Shown here: one piece after another, positions 48,827 through 59,536 of the stretch
Layout: each line of letters opens with the position of its first letter
Position numbering within the stretch: the first letter of the stretch is position 1
Origin: Golubevia sp. BC0850
Lineage: Eukaryota; Basidiomycota; Exobasidiomycetes; Golubeviales; Golubeviaceae
Assembly: GCA_012976225.1 (NCBI GenBank)
Contig: JAAVVG010000023.1
Location: forward strand, 1-64,000
Reading direction: 5' to 3'
Length of the DNA: 64,000 nt
Program-made: the position numbers and the translations under genes
Notes under the pieces: model-generated
The model's database searches: none
What the model saw: only the letters and a program-made list of their open reading frames with translations
What the model was told of the DNA's origin: nothing

Positions 48827-51823
48827 TCACTTCTTCGGTACTGAACTCCTCCTTCCACCAAAGTCAGTCATCTGAAAAACAGGAGAAGCGACCGGAGTTG
48901 CATTTGAAGAGTCTCCACCGCTACCGCTACCACTTCCCACTCTACTGAATCCTTCCGGTCTAATTCTAGCTCTTCCAGTAATCGAAGCAGTTCCAGTTGG
49001 ACTAGTTTGAGAAGTTGAAGAGGCAGACATGTTTAAAGAATTTGAAGGAGCATGTCTTGGGCTTCTAGGACTTGCTTGAGCGAAAGCTTCAGCTTTACGT
49101 TGATAACCTTTAGCCGAAGAAGTCTTGTTGTTACTTGATCCCTTGGAGGTTGGCGAGGTGAAGAGAGAATCGTCAATCTCTGAATCTTCCTCTCCGGAAG
49201 ATGACTCGTCGTCTCCGTCTCTTGAATCACTTCCATTTCCACCACTCCCACTACCTCCATTTTCTCCATCTACATCCACTCCTAGACTCCCATCAGCCTG
49301 AGAGCCTCTTGTTCTGTGGCGAGCTTGAGCAGTTTGACTTCCTCTAGCAGAGACTTCAGGATTGGCTTGAACTCCAACTTCTCCTCTTGAGGGAGAGGGA
49401 TTAGTGACCCTTCGAACTCTATCAGCGTACTTTCCGATAGCACCTACTTCATCCCAAGCGTTGGTGTAGCTAAGATTAGGAGGTAAGCCATGTTGTTGAG
49501 GATCAGGACTTTGATGACCTGAAATTGGATCTCTCTCGATGGATGAAGCTGAGTTCGATGGATGACTTGCGGCTTCGTGGCTTGCAGCAAGAGCTCTACC
49601 GCGAGGCATCATGCTCTCTGGCTCATCTGGAAAGACTCTTGAAGGGAAAGGATTCGAACCTCTGGTCTCCCACGGAAAGACAGCTTTGACTCTAGAAGGA
49701 TCCGGTCTCTCACTTCCTAAGTTGTGGAAGAAGTGCTCTCTTTGAAGTTGAGGTGGAATCACTCCAGAACTTGGAGTGAAGAAAGCTGCTTTACGTTGAG
49801 CTGAAGATTGATCCGAAGCTCGAGGTTGAGGAAGATCCCATGCGTTTTGATAGTAGGCGTCTGGAGGATTCCTCATTTGATGTTCACCTCCAGAAGGAGG
49901 AGGTCCTTGACTAGGATCCCAATTCGTTTGAGGAGGAGACCAAGGTCGATTCGGTGACGAACCACCACGTTGAGCTTGCTGCTGTTGCTGTTGTTCCCTC
50001 TCGGCTTGGGCCTGATGTTCCAAAATCTGCCTCTCCTCTTCCTCCCTCTTCTTCTCCTCCGCATTTTCATCCACCCAAGGAAGAGGATCCAGAGGAATCA
50101 GACTGACCCTTCCATCTAAAGGTAGAGAGTAGTAGTATCCAACACCGTCTTCGTTGTCAATCTCATCGTCGGAGTAAGCAGATTGAGTTCCCCTCCTAGA
50201 AGTCCATTCAGCAGCTGCAGAGGTAGCAACTACACCAGCGCTGAATATGGCTTTCAAATCTTCCACTTGACCCGGTCCTACTCGAGAAGCAGAAGCTCCA
50301 CGTTTGTGAACCTTGCCTCCTCCCTTGCGAGAGCCCTCCGAATCCCAGACCGCTTCGTAGGTAGGTACCGTGAAGGGACGTTCAACAACCTCAACTCCTC
50401 GAGAAGAGTGAATGACATCTACGTGGGCTCCAGAGCCAGCTCTTGGATAGTTCTCTTCGTAGATAGAATGCCACCTAGTCAGGAGAGAGTTGTAGTCGTT
50501 CGAAGGTTGAGGGCTTCCTTGGTTGGAGGAAGAGGAAGGCTTTGGAACGTGCCATGGCTTGTGTCGTCCAATGAAATGAGCAACGTTGATTCTAGATCCG
50601 TAGCGTTGATAAGCAGGCGCGTAGCTTTCGAAGATGAGGGAGAGTGACGCGAGTCAGCAAGCGGAAAGAAGCGCATACGTTCAATTCTCTCTGGCGCTCA
50701 GGGCGAACCTCCTTCCGCATGAGACTCACGTATATCCTCCATTTGGAGTTGTATTATAGCGGAAGCTGAGCCTATCCCAACCTCCTCCTTCACCTTCTTC
50801 TCCTCTTCCACGTTCACCACCAAAGAATTCATTCAGAAGTCCTTGATCCGCTCCGTCCCAAGTACCTTGAGTCGCAGCATGTGTTCTGATAGCTGAAAAA
50901 GTATCGAGAGAAGGTGTGAGAACCATGACTCCGGAGTTGAAGGCGTCCGGCCAGCCGATATCTGGAGCAGCTGCGAAAGGTGAGGAAAGCGAGAAGAGGT
51001 GCGAGATTGGATTCTGAAAGGATCATTGGAATGTAAAGGAAAGACGTCAGTATGATTATTTGGTGGAACAGAAGACGAGATGGTTGAGCTTGATTACACC
51101 AGCTTCCCAAGAAGGAAGAGAGGACCCTATCGCACAAGAACGTCGAGGTTCCCCTTCCCAAGCTGACATATCTCTGCTGACCCAGTAGAAAAAACAGCTG
51201 ATAATCATCTTCTGGTCATTATCTAGAAGTCCCTGGCGTGCTCTCTTCCCGCCAGCTTGTGCTTCCTCTACTTCTTCCCAACCCTTATCTCTGACCACCA
51301 GAGACAATCAAAGACTCACCAAGACGATGGTGTCTGCGTCAAGAAAGACAATCTTATCATAAGCGGTTAATCTCCAAGCATGTAATTTGGTCAAGGCATC
51401 TCCATTCCCTTCACCCAGATCAGGTCTACCAAGTAAATTCAAATTCTTCTGAGCAAGTTCTCTAATCCTACCATTGGTTTCTTTCCTCTTCTGTGAATCC
51501 GATTTCCCAGTCAATTCAAGATCCTTTTTCAATTCAGCTTGTTTCTGAGCTACGAAACCAGCGATTGAAAGAGGTTCAATTCCGACCACTAAATCGAAAG
51601 CTCTTCTTAAAGATCTGATGGATTGAACTTTGACATTGTTTGGAGAAACTAAACAGATTAGATCGAATGGAATGTTGGTTGCATCTGAAGTTGAGAGTTT
51701 GGAAAGGTTGGAATGAGCTGCTCTTATTGAATGAGCTAAAACTAAAGCACCTGGGAGATAAGAATCTGTGGTTAAAAGTGTAACGAAGGCGTAACGAGGT
51801 CGATTGGGTCTGGAGGAGGCCAT
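48827..51823 (-). CDS. Glycogenin (GT8 family), long C-terminal extension
   Basis: Three exons (51823-51320, 51013-50730, 50624-48827) give 861 aa. YAFVTLLTTDSYLPGALVLAHS is the UDP-glucose-binding start. VFLDADTIVL holds the DxD metal motif (Asp162, Asp164). APDIGWPDAFNSGVMV and DQGLLN carry the substrate-binding residues. YNTTPNGGYTYAPAYQRYG aligns with the autoglucosylation region, so Tyr262 or Tyr264 is the likely acceptor, and INVAHFIGRHKPW closes the catalytic domain. The enzyme primes glycogen by glucosylating itself with UDP-glucose. The ~580-residue tail is Gln/Ser/Pro-rich and has several Trp-Asp/Trp-Glu motifs (NAWDLPQP, FPWETRG, TNAWDEVGAIGKYADRV); the last resembles the glycogen-synthase-binding C-terminal motif known from other glycogenins. 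Confidence 0.92.
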
Positions 51824-52289
51824 TATAGAGTTTTAGACGTTAGAACTTGAAGGTGATAAGATGATGAACAGGATGATATCTGAAAAGGATGTTAGATGGA
51901 AAGGACGTGAAGATGAAAGGATGCGATTTGGGAATGACTGGGAGCGAAAGAGGAATGAGTTTGAAAACGTTGCAATGATTCTCCCTAAGTTGCGATTGAT
52001 GCAGATGGAACTTGAAACTTGAAGCTCGTAATCCCAAGTCTGAAGCCGAAAACCAAGAAGTGAATGAGCGTTGGTTGGGTTGGGGAAGAAGAATCAGAAG
52101 AATTCGCAGCAAGAGCGCTGTCGAGCGGAGAAACTACTACAGCCAAATCTCAAACTTTCAGACCGTTAACTCTTTCGATTCCCCCTTTTCATAGGTTTTT
52201 CTCATTTTCATTGTGTCTATAGATTTAGAATGCTTTGCAGAAAGTACGTTCAGATTAGATTTTTCTTTCTACTCCTCCCAACCTAAGTC
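51824..52289. other. Intergenic spacer
   Basis: Promoter side of glycogenin and 3' flank of the next minus-strand gene. No coding stretch supported. Confidence 0.5.
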
Positions 52290-54007
52290 CTAAAGTCCGT
52301 TCTCTCTCCCTTTCTTATTCTTCAAAACGGTCTCTTCTCCCTTCTTCCTAATAGCCCAAGTGACTTCGTAAGTTCTCAACGCATCATCAAAGGAGCTAAG
52401 AACAGAAGATTCAGTTCCAGTCCCATTCGTGTGACCGTTCTGCTTGGAGATTCCGTTGGCTTCAGCGTCAATTGAGTCGACCATTGAGACGATCTCGGAA
52501 AGGAAAGGGTCATCCTGAGAGAAGAAATGAGATGGATGGTTAGTGAACAAAAAAAAGTGGGAGAGAGTACGGTCTTGGACGCGGAAGACTTACTCCTTCA
52601 AAGACCTCTTCGACTGTGGACGGCGACAATGCGAAGGGAGTTTTGGTCAACTTTCCTCCTTCTCTTCTAAAGGGTCCGATTGTGAATAATCGTTACTCAC
52701 CTTCTTCAACAGCTCCTAATTCTCGAACAAAAAGTCTAGGACTAGAACTATAAGCCCCCTTCAATCTGAAAACCCAACCGTCAGCGACAAGTTCGAATTC
52801 AGTATCATACGTGTTGCCTGTTTGAAAAAAGAAGAGAAGAAGAGAAAGGTTCATAAAAACCTCAATCAAAGTTCTCCCCGATTTCTAACTCTCAAAAAGA
52901 AACCTCACCATGTAAACCAACGACGTGATTCAGTTGTCCCAATCCACCGCTCTCGAATTTGAAGGTGGATACTGTGCTTCTAGGGATTCGATCCTCTTCT
53001 TTGATCGAACTCTCATCAAAACCCAATTTCTTCAACTGTCCAGGGATTTCAAAATGTTCAACCGTTTGAGTTTGAATCGTATCAACTTGAACCTCTCCTC
53101 CGAAATATCTTAGGAGATCTACGAAATGAGTTGCTTGTTCAACTACTGGGCCACAAGAGATGGTTTTGTTCCACCAAGAGAGTTTGGTTGCGAACTCATA
53201 AGCCATATAGTATCGAGCTGAGATTAACATTGGAGTTAAAGAGTTTGAGGAGATGATGGAACTGGGAGAGGGGGGAGAGAATGTTGGCCGTGAAAGGATT
53301 GGTTGTTTGCAGCATTGGATCGACTTACCGCATTTTTTGAACCGCTTGTCAAATCGTTGAATAACAAAAAAGAAATTAGCACACATTGAGAAGCTCGTCA
53401 CTTCACAAATGAACGTACTTACCTTTCAAATACCTCAATACATATCCAACTCCCACAATTCCACCACTTTCCTTCATCCACTCCCTCAATTTAACCTCCA
53501 CTTCTTTAATTCCACTTTGTTCAGGTTCTAAAGCTGAAACTGGTTTCTCAATAAAGATACCTTTAGCCTTTGGGAAACATTCCAACAAGATTAAATCTAA
53601 ATCTTTTCCTTCTTGAGTTGAACCTCGGAAATGAGGTGGTGAACCATTGATTATCAAATGAATCTCAGCATCTTCTCCAAGTTCTGCCGAGGCTTCTTTT
53701 GGGTTCGAATGACAAAGAGTTGAAGACCAACTCTCGGAAGAAACTTCCTTGGTAGAGAGTTTGGATTGGATCCTTGATTGAGACTTTGAGGTGTCTGGAT
53801 CTATGATTGACAGGACTTTGAGACGAGAACCTAGATGCTTTTCTAGACGGAGAGAATGGTTCCAGGGACCTTCGACGGATCCTGCAGAGCGAGAGAGGGG
53901 TTGGAGTGAGTATGAAGAATCGAGAACGAAAGAAGGTGGAAGCGAATGATGCACTCACCAAAGTTGATCTCTCCAGCTCCTACTAAGATGACGTTGAAAG
54001 CTGACAT
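52290..54007 (-). CDS. Gfo/Idh/MocA-family oxidoreductase with 16-nt microexon
   Basis: Seven exons (54007-53959, 53881-53423, 53344-53329, 53261-52909, 52817-52701, about 52661-52594, 52514-52290) give 428 aa. Exon 1 opens MSAFNVILVGAGEINFG, a Rossmann GxGxxx turn; GIFIEKPVSAL holds the EKP signature. Exon 3 is 16 nt and restores YLKAVQKMR, a motif that fungal relatives show as RYLKAVQKM; the paired-domain motifs ARYYMAYEFATKLSWWNK and GPVVEQATHFVDLLRYFGG follow. The C-terminus is a short tail with an EEVFEGDDPFLSEIVSM helix. The enzyme is an NAD(P)-dependent oxidoreductase of unknown substrate, in a different subgroup from the one at 44340. The intron between exons 5 and 6 is ambiguous: a 39-bp GTGAGT intron keeps the frame, a 34-bp one does not. 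Confidence 0.82.
53329..53344 (-). other. 16-nt microexon in the oxidoreductase gene
   Basis: The exon reads CGGTTCAAAAAATGCG on the minus strand, with an AAG acceptor and a GTAAGT donor. It joins phase 1 to phase 2 and gives the KAVQKMR sequence typical of fungal members of this family. Confidence 0.75.
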
Positions 54008-54325
54008 TTCGAAAAGTTTGAAAGATTGAGGAGAGGAAGAGAAGAGAGAGCGAATGATAGAACTTAGAAGACAACCCAGGAGTCAATCGCAGTTCCGAAC
54101 TCCGACAGGGTGGTGCAGCAAGATCCTTGGCCTCAGTTAAGCTCTCATGAATGATTCGTCTTAGATATGTAAATCGAGCTAAAAGAGAAGAGGAAGGCGT
54201 TGGATTGTATAGACCTGCAGCTGTTGATGGGGTTCACGTGAGGGAGGACGTGTTTGGGGGAAAGACTAAGAATCAAATGAAGCCATGAAGGCTCCTTCTT
54301 GGCTCTATTACTCACCTGCAGATAG
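54008..54325. other. Divergent promoter region
   Basis: 318 bp between the start codons of the minus-strand oxidoreductase and the plus-strand orphan; both promoters are expected here. No specific site identified. Confidence 0.5.
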
Positions 54326-55645
54326 ATGGCAATTCATTCATCTCGAGTTCCTCTCAGTGAACTCCCACTATCACTGTTCAGTGTAGCCTCTTCAAGCAGC
54401 AGTAGCAATTCTAATACTTCTACTTCTCCTGAACCATGCAAGACTTCATCATTTCCATTTCGATCAAACTCGGATCCTCCAACTTCACTTCGACCTAACA
54501 GAAATAGGTTTAAATCTTCAGAACCGGATTCAATCAGCATAATCTCTAAGAATCAACGGCCAATCAATGAGAGGGGGGAGCGGGAGCAGGAGGCGATGGT
54601 GTTGGATGCTGAAACAAAGGCTCACATGGAAACGCAAAATGCAAGTAAGAGCAGGAATGTGAATGCGAATGGGAAGGCAAAAGTAAGAAAAGGAAAAGCC
54701 CAACTACAAAGAGATCAAGATGAAGAGGAAGATTCAAAGAGTCAGCTGTTAGTGGGTAATACCAACAGTGGAGGAAATATGGAGGTAGATCCAGATCCAG
54801 ATTCCACTCTTAATGCATCAGAGTTTGCTAGGTCTTCTAGTCCTTCAGGATATCATGTTTCAGAGACCATTGAAAGAGTTGGAGATGGAGCTAAGAGAGA
54901 TGGCAGTTTGATGAAGTCCTCCACCACCTCCAAATCATCACCCTCTGGAAACTCTAAATCTAAATCCAAATCTAAATCGTCTCCAATCAAATTTGCATCA
55001 ATAAAGTCATCTCCTCCAACTTCTAATCAAATCACCAAACCTCCTTCAGCAATCTTCGAGATCTATCAAGATTCTTCAGAAATCACAGAATCAGTCCTTA
55101 AAGGATTGAATCCTTTTCTCAAGACTGATGATGAGTTCATCATAGAAGTACATAGAAATGAAAAAGAAATCTCAAATGGAAAGGGAAAGGGAAAGGCCAC
55201 AGAAGAAGAAGTAGAAGAAGACGAAACAATTGGAGATGAGAATTCCAAACCTTCCCCCGAATTCTGGGGAAAAAAGAAAGTTTCTACCTCTTTATCAAAA
55301 ATCAAATCTTCTTCAGCTCCAGTTTCTAGAACTCATTCTGGAAGTTCGTCTCCGATTAAAGAAAAGACTCTGATTTCTCCTAAGAAGAGAGGAACTGGAG
55401 GGAGATTGAGTTTGTTAACTGGATTCGAAGGGGATGGAATCAAAGGTGTTAAAGACTTTGAAGAGGATCAAGAAGTAGGAGATGAAGAGGTGGAAAATTC
55501 AAAGCTCAATGGAAGGAAAAGAGAAGATATTGAGAGAGAAGAATTGGGTTTAGGTTTAGGATCAAAGTCGCAAACTAAGGATGGAGATGAATTGACAGTT
55601 GGAATTGAAACTAGATCTCAAAAGAAAAGAAAGGTTACCGACTGA
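54326..55645 (+). CDS. Ser/Lys-rich hypothetical nuclear protein
   Basis: A single exon of 439 aa. It begins MAIHSSRVPLSELP, continues through a Ser-rich stretch, SPSG/SPIK-type sites (for example KSSPIKFASI), a slightly more ordered AIFEIYQDSSEITESVLKGL, an acidic block, and ends TRSQKKRKVTD, a nuclear-localisation-like basic tail. The many Ser/Thr-Pro sites could be CDK targets. I do not recognise a domain; the IFEIYQDS element is the best candidate for a short conserved motif. Confidence 0.6.
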   Translation: MAIHSSRVPLSELPLSLFSVASSSSSSNSNTSTSPEPCKTSSFPFRSNSDPPTSLRPNRNRFKSSEPDSISIISKNQRPINERGEREQEAMVLDAETKAHMETQNASKSRNVNANGKAKVRKGKAQLQRDQDEEEDSKSQLLVGNTNSGGNMEVDPDPDSTLNASEFARSSSPSGYHVSETIERVGDGAKRDGSLMKSSTTSKSSPSGNSKSKSKSKSSPIKFASIKSSPPTSNQITKPPSAIFEIYQDSSEITESVLKGLNPFLKTDDEFIIEVHRNEKEISNGKGKGKATEEEVEEDETIGDENSKPSPEFWGKKKVSTSLSKIKSSSAPVSRTHSGSSSPIKEKTLISPKKRGTGGRLSLLTGFEGDGIKGVKDFEEDQEVGDEEVENSKLNGRKREDIEREELGLGLGSKSQTKDGDELTVGIETRSQKKRKVTD

Positions 55646-56771
55646 TTGGAAAGTAGTTGAGATTAAATGATTGAGGTTTCTGTGGAAGGAGGAATGGATG
55701 AGCGTCTCATCAGGACAATCACTCTTCAATAAATCAACTTCCAAAAGCATGATTCTCTTTCGAGTAATTGGGAAAAAGTCCCGAAAATCTAGTTCACTGT
55801 GGTTTAATTCATGAAAATCTCTGTTACCTTGACCTCAACTTTCCACTTCTTTCAATTTGTTCAGAACCTTCCCTCATTTCCAAATCTCTTTGGTCATCAA
55901 AATACATGCATTGTCATCTCGTACCGCATCAATCATCTTTTGTCCATTGTTTAATCATCATCGACTTCAAAATGATCATCTATTCAAATCTCGTTACCTC
56001 GAACCAGTTCTTCTCACCAAAAGATCTCTTGATAGCTGTTAGGAGTTGGATGTGAGATTCTAGAAACCTTTATGACAGATGAGGTTGCTCCACAGGCAAG
56101 ATCACATCCATTCTCTTTCCATCGAGGATTCGAGGCGAGATCTAGAAAATATGTGGACTTGTCGAAATAACTTTCACATTCATGATTCATTTTTACAAAA
56201 AAGAGATCAAAGACAGAACAATAACAACAGCATCTGATATGTTTCCAGAGAAGAGAAGATGTATGAATATAACATCAAGAACACCAGAGAGCAAAGCGAA
56301 AAGTGAGCAGATCAAAATAAAACCAAGGAGAGGGGGCAGAAATAAATGAGCAAACACCGCATAACGAACTCTGGACAGAAGAGACACCGGCTTTGAAAAA
56401 AAGAAATAAGAACAAGCGAAAGATTTGTAAGCCCAAAGAGACCGAGAAAGAAAGCAAGAGAGGGAGAGAGAGATGGGGAAAGGGCAGAGATGGGTACAAG
56501 ACAGAGAACAAAGAAAATGAGAGACAGAACCAGAATTATCGAACATAGAAAGAGATGAGTGGGATGGGAGATGGACGAAAGATGGTTTGGGGAAGGGGGG
56601 GGTGGAGAGAAACCTTTGAAAATTGAGATAGATTGGAAGGTTGTTGGAAGGTTGTTGGAAAGATCTTGTGCCTGATAGATATGAATAATTTTGATGCGAC
56701 TAAACAGCTTGACAATTGCTTGTTCCAGAGAGGCTTACCATAAAAGAGAGAGAGGGAGAGGTATCCATCAA
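55646..56771. other. Convergent spacer, no gene seen
   Basis: About 1.1 kb between two convergent stop codons. It contains purine-rich runs (GA-rich at 56440-56500) and a G-rich tract near 56595-56604. No supported gene, RNA or repeat element. Confidence 0.5.
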
Positions 56772-58628
56772 CTATTTCCTACTCCTACTTTTTCTGCCTT
56801 CATCTTCCAACCCAACTTTTTTCAGTTCAACTTTAAATCCCAAACCAAGACCAACTAAATCTTCAGACGCTTGAGAACATCCAGGAGAAGCAACTCCAGT
56901 AGAAGGACTTGCAGAAATCCTACGTCTAGAATTCCTACCACCTCCAACCGAATTAGGATTCAAGTTCAAATTGGGTAAAGATTCAATTCTAGAGATTCTA
57001 TTCCTTGGAGATTTTCTGACTGAAACATTTGAGGAACATTTGAGAGATTGAGGCTGAGTAATTTCGTCTTGATCTTCTCCTGCTCTAGCTCTAGCTCTAG
57101 TTCTAGCTCTGGTACTATTAGCAGGTGACATTTGAACACCCCCTTGATGGGAATCATCATCCTTAGATTCAGAAGACGTTTCCCTAACAAATTGATTCCT
57201 AAGAATTTCATCTCTGTCTTCTCCAACTCTTCCCTTTCTGGTTTCAACACTTGGAGATCCAATTCCAACCACTGAATCCTCATCAGATTTCCCACCCTTT
57301 CCAAATTTACCCATTCCTTTGCCTTTAGATTTGAGCAGCTGATTTCCTTCAGAAACTGGAGTTTCAGGCATTTGAACTTTCCTTCTAGAAGGAGTTCTTA
57401 AATGAGGTTTGGTATTTGAAGTAGAAGGAGTTGGAGGAATTGAACAGACTGGAGTATTTGGAATTGAATTAGAAGTAAAAGCCATGATCTCTTGATTACG
57501 AATCTTTGGAATTTCTTCGACTTGTTGAACCTCCACCTTAGATTTCCCTCTCTTAGGAGTACTAGGAATACTAGGAATCTTCATCTCTTTAGAACCATCC
57601 TTTTCAAGGTCCTTAGTATCATAATTTGGAGAATTGAAAGGTGGAGAAGGAGCTAATTCCAATCCATCTTTAGTCTTTGGAGAACTCTTCTTATTACTAT
57701 CAACTTCCAAATCCTTTCCAATCCTTCTCCTTTTCTTCTCTCTTTGTTCATTCTTTCCAACTTCAACTGGAATCTGACTCTTTGAGAGAGCAGATTTCAT
57801 CACTTCAGAAAGGTTCTTAACTTGTTGAATTGAAGTTGGAGACGGGAAGGAGAATGAAGAGGAGGAGGGATTGCTTGAAAGGTTTCTTTGTGGAGACGGA
57901 GTTCTTGGAATTGAAATTTCATCCTTTGAATTCTTGTTCTGAGAAGTATGAGGTTGAGTTGAAGTTGCTGGATGAAGAGTGTGTTTGGATGGAGTAGAAG
58001 AAGAAGTGGAAGTAACTGTAACCGATTTCTTCCCCTTTTCCTTATGAACTTCAGGCCAAAGCAAAGTTCTACTAGAGGTTCTATCTTGATTTGAATCTAA
58101 TTCCTCATCTTCCTCACCATTTGCATTGACCTTATCCCAACTTTGCAAATCCAACTTAGGAGACTTGGATGGCAAACCTTGTTCTTGTTCCTCTTCATCA
58201 TCATCTCCAAACAGTTCATTCCCAAGTTTACTTCTATTTCTCTTCATTGGTATCCTTGATCTACCTGATAGAATGTTTATGGTTGAGGTTGGAGTTGGAC
58301 TCGACCTATCTACTGAATGAGGTCTACTATGCTGTGAACTGGAGGTGGATGCGGATGGGTTTCCATTTCTGATGGGTTTCTCCTTTCTGGGAGTTGGTGG
58401 TAATCCGTCGTTTGAATAAAATGGATGAAAACTTGGATTTGAGATTGGTGTAGTCGGTTCAGAAGTTGAAGACTTGGCTGGATGATTGAGAGTGGATGAT
58501 GAAGAGTTAGAGGGGGAATGCGGATGCGGATAGTTGTGACTTGAACTTCCATTGGAACTATTAGCTGATGATGTTGATTGATTGGAAGTTGGGAATGGTA
58601 AACTTGATAAAGATAGAATTGGATTCAT
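56772..58628 (-). CDS. Ser/Pro-rich hypothetical protein with many Ser/Thr-Pro sites
   Basis: A single exon of 618 aa. It starts MNPILSLSSLPFPTSNQ and is low in complexity throughout, with Thr-Pro/Ser-Pro clusters such as DGLPPTPRKEK, SIPSTPKRGK and PNTPVCSIPPTPS, a GDDDEEEQEQG acidic patch, basic RTRARARA stretches and a KSRSRK end. The composition suggests a heavily phosphorylated nuclear protein, perhaps a cell-cycle CDK target, but no domain was recognised. It is the convergent neighbour of the orphan at 54326 and has a similar character, though I see no clear homology between them. Confidence 0.65.
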   Translation of the reverse strand: MNPILSLSSLPFPTSNQSTSSANSSNGSSSHNYPHPHSPSNSSSSTLNHPAKSSTSEPTTPISNPSFHPFYSNDGLPPTPRKEKPIRNGNPSASTSSSQHSRPHSVDRSSPTPTSTINILSGRSRIPMKRNRSKLGNELFGDDDEEEQEQGLPSKSPKLDLQSWDKVNANGEEDEELDSNQDRTSSRTLLWPEVHKEKGKKSVTVTSTSSSTPSKHTLHPATSTQPHTSQNKNSKDEISIPRTPSPQRNLSSNPSSSSFSFPSPTSIQQVKNLSEVMKSALSKSQIPVEVGKNEQREKKRRRIGKDLEVDSNKKSSPKTKDGLELAPSPPFNSPNYDTKDLEKDGSKEMKIPSIPSTPKRGKSKVEVQQVEEIPKIRNQEIMAFTSNSIPNTPVCSIPPTPSTSNTKPHLRTPSRRKVQMPETPVSEGNQLLKSKGKGMGKFGKGGKSDEDSVVGIGSPSVETRKGRVGEDRDEILRNQFVRETSSESKDDDSHQGGVQMSPANSTRARTRARARAGEDQDEITQPQSLKCSSNVSVRKSPRNRISRIESLPNLNLNPNSVGGGRNSRRRISASPSTGVASPGCSQASEDLVGLGLGFKVELKKVGLEDEGRKSRSRK

Positions 58629-59536
58629 TGAGAACGACCAAGAATTAGAATAAGATAAGTGATGGATGGTTGGATGGATGCAAAGGACAATAAGGTTCAG
58701 AGTGGGAAGTGGATGCCACCTTCGCGTTTGCGTGTACAGTGGCGCGTATCGGCGGACTTGAACCGCCTTTGTCCTCTTTGAAAGAACTGTTCACCATTCA
58801 ACAAACCTTTCTCATTGTACCGAGATAGTCAGTTTAGATCTCTATGTTCTACGTTCTAGACTCAATCGGGACCCAATCTTCTATCCAGTCTTCCCGTCCT
58901 TTGTCTTGATCTCCACAACCGACCATCCTTTGTCCTCACTCCTTTCCCCGCTCATCGCGCCCACGCTTCTCTAAATCTAAAGTTCTCCTCGGATTGCTTC
59001 GCTGCCTCAACCACATTCCACCGCGAATCCAAGTCTTTGTCTTTCAGTGCAAGGTCAATGCACTCTACACCTCCAGTCCTACCCACCAAATAGCTTTCTC
59101 TCCGCCCCCCCCCTCCTCTTCTACCCCGCACCTTATCATTTTCACCAACTCTATCCACCTCTTCAACCACTTCACTTAGATCACCAAGATCTGTCCCAGT
59201 CGCAACACCCCTCAAGAGCAATCTTTGGATCAAGAACCTTTCGTCCAAAAACTCTAAAAATCCAGGAAACAAAGTATGGAAATCAATTCCAATAGAAGAT
59301 GTATGATGTGGAAAAACCGGTCGAACAAAGATGCGGAATAGAGGAAATGAAGAACAAAAGAAGTATGAGGGAAAAAGAACGAAAGAGGATTTGTAAATCT
59401 AGAGATGGTAGGTAGAGAGAGAGAGAGAGGAGGAAGAAGGTCCATATCCCCAGAAGGGATTTCGAGTATTTTGATTCTAAGTAGAAGAACTAGAAAGTCA
59501 AGAGATAGTCTATAAAGTTAAAGATCCACCTAACCT
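58629..59536. other. Intergenic, contains a lone tRNA-like T-arm/B-box
   Basis: 5' flank of the preceding minus-strand gene and 3' flank of the chitin deacetylase. It holds the T-arm-like palindrome at 58751-58767 and a run of nine C at 59105-59113. No gene supported. Confidence 0.5.
58751..58767 (-). promoter_or_regulatory. Isolated B-box-like element (RNA polymerase III type)
   Basis: The minus strand reads GGCGGTTCAAGTCCGCC: a 5-bp stem with TTCAAGT loop, a perfect match to the T-arm/B-box consensus GGTTCAANTCC. The sequence that should form the rest of a tRNA (matching acceptor stem, D-arm with A-box) was not found within the following 120 bp, so this is at most a degraded tRNA or a stand-alone TFIIIC-type site. 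Confidence 0.3.

Noticed and set aside
49640-49665. T-arm-like GGATTCGAACCT on the plus strand, suggesting a tRNA on the minus strand
   Set aside because: It lies inside the well-supported glycogenin coding exon and no other tRNA arm fits; chance match.
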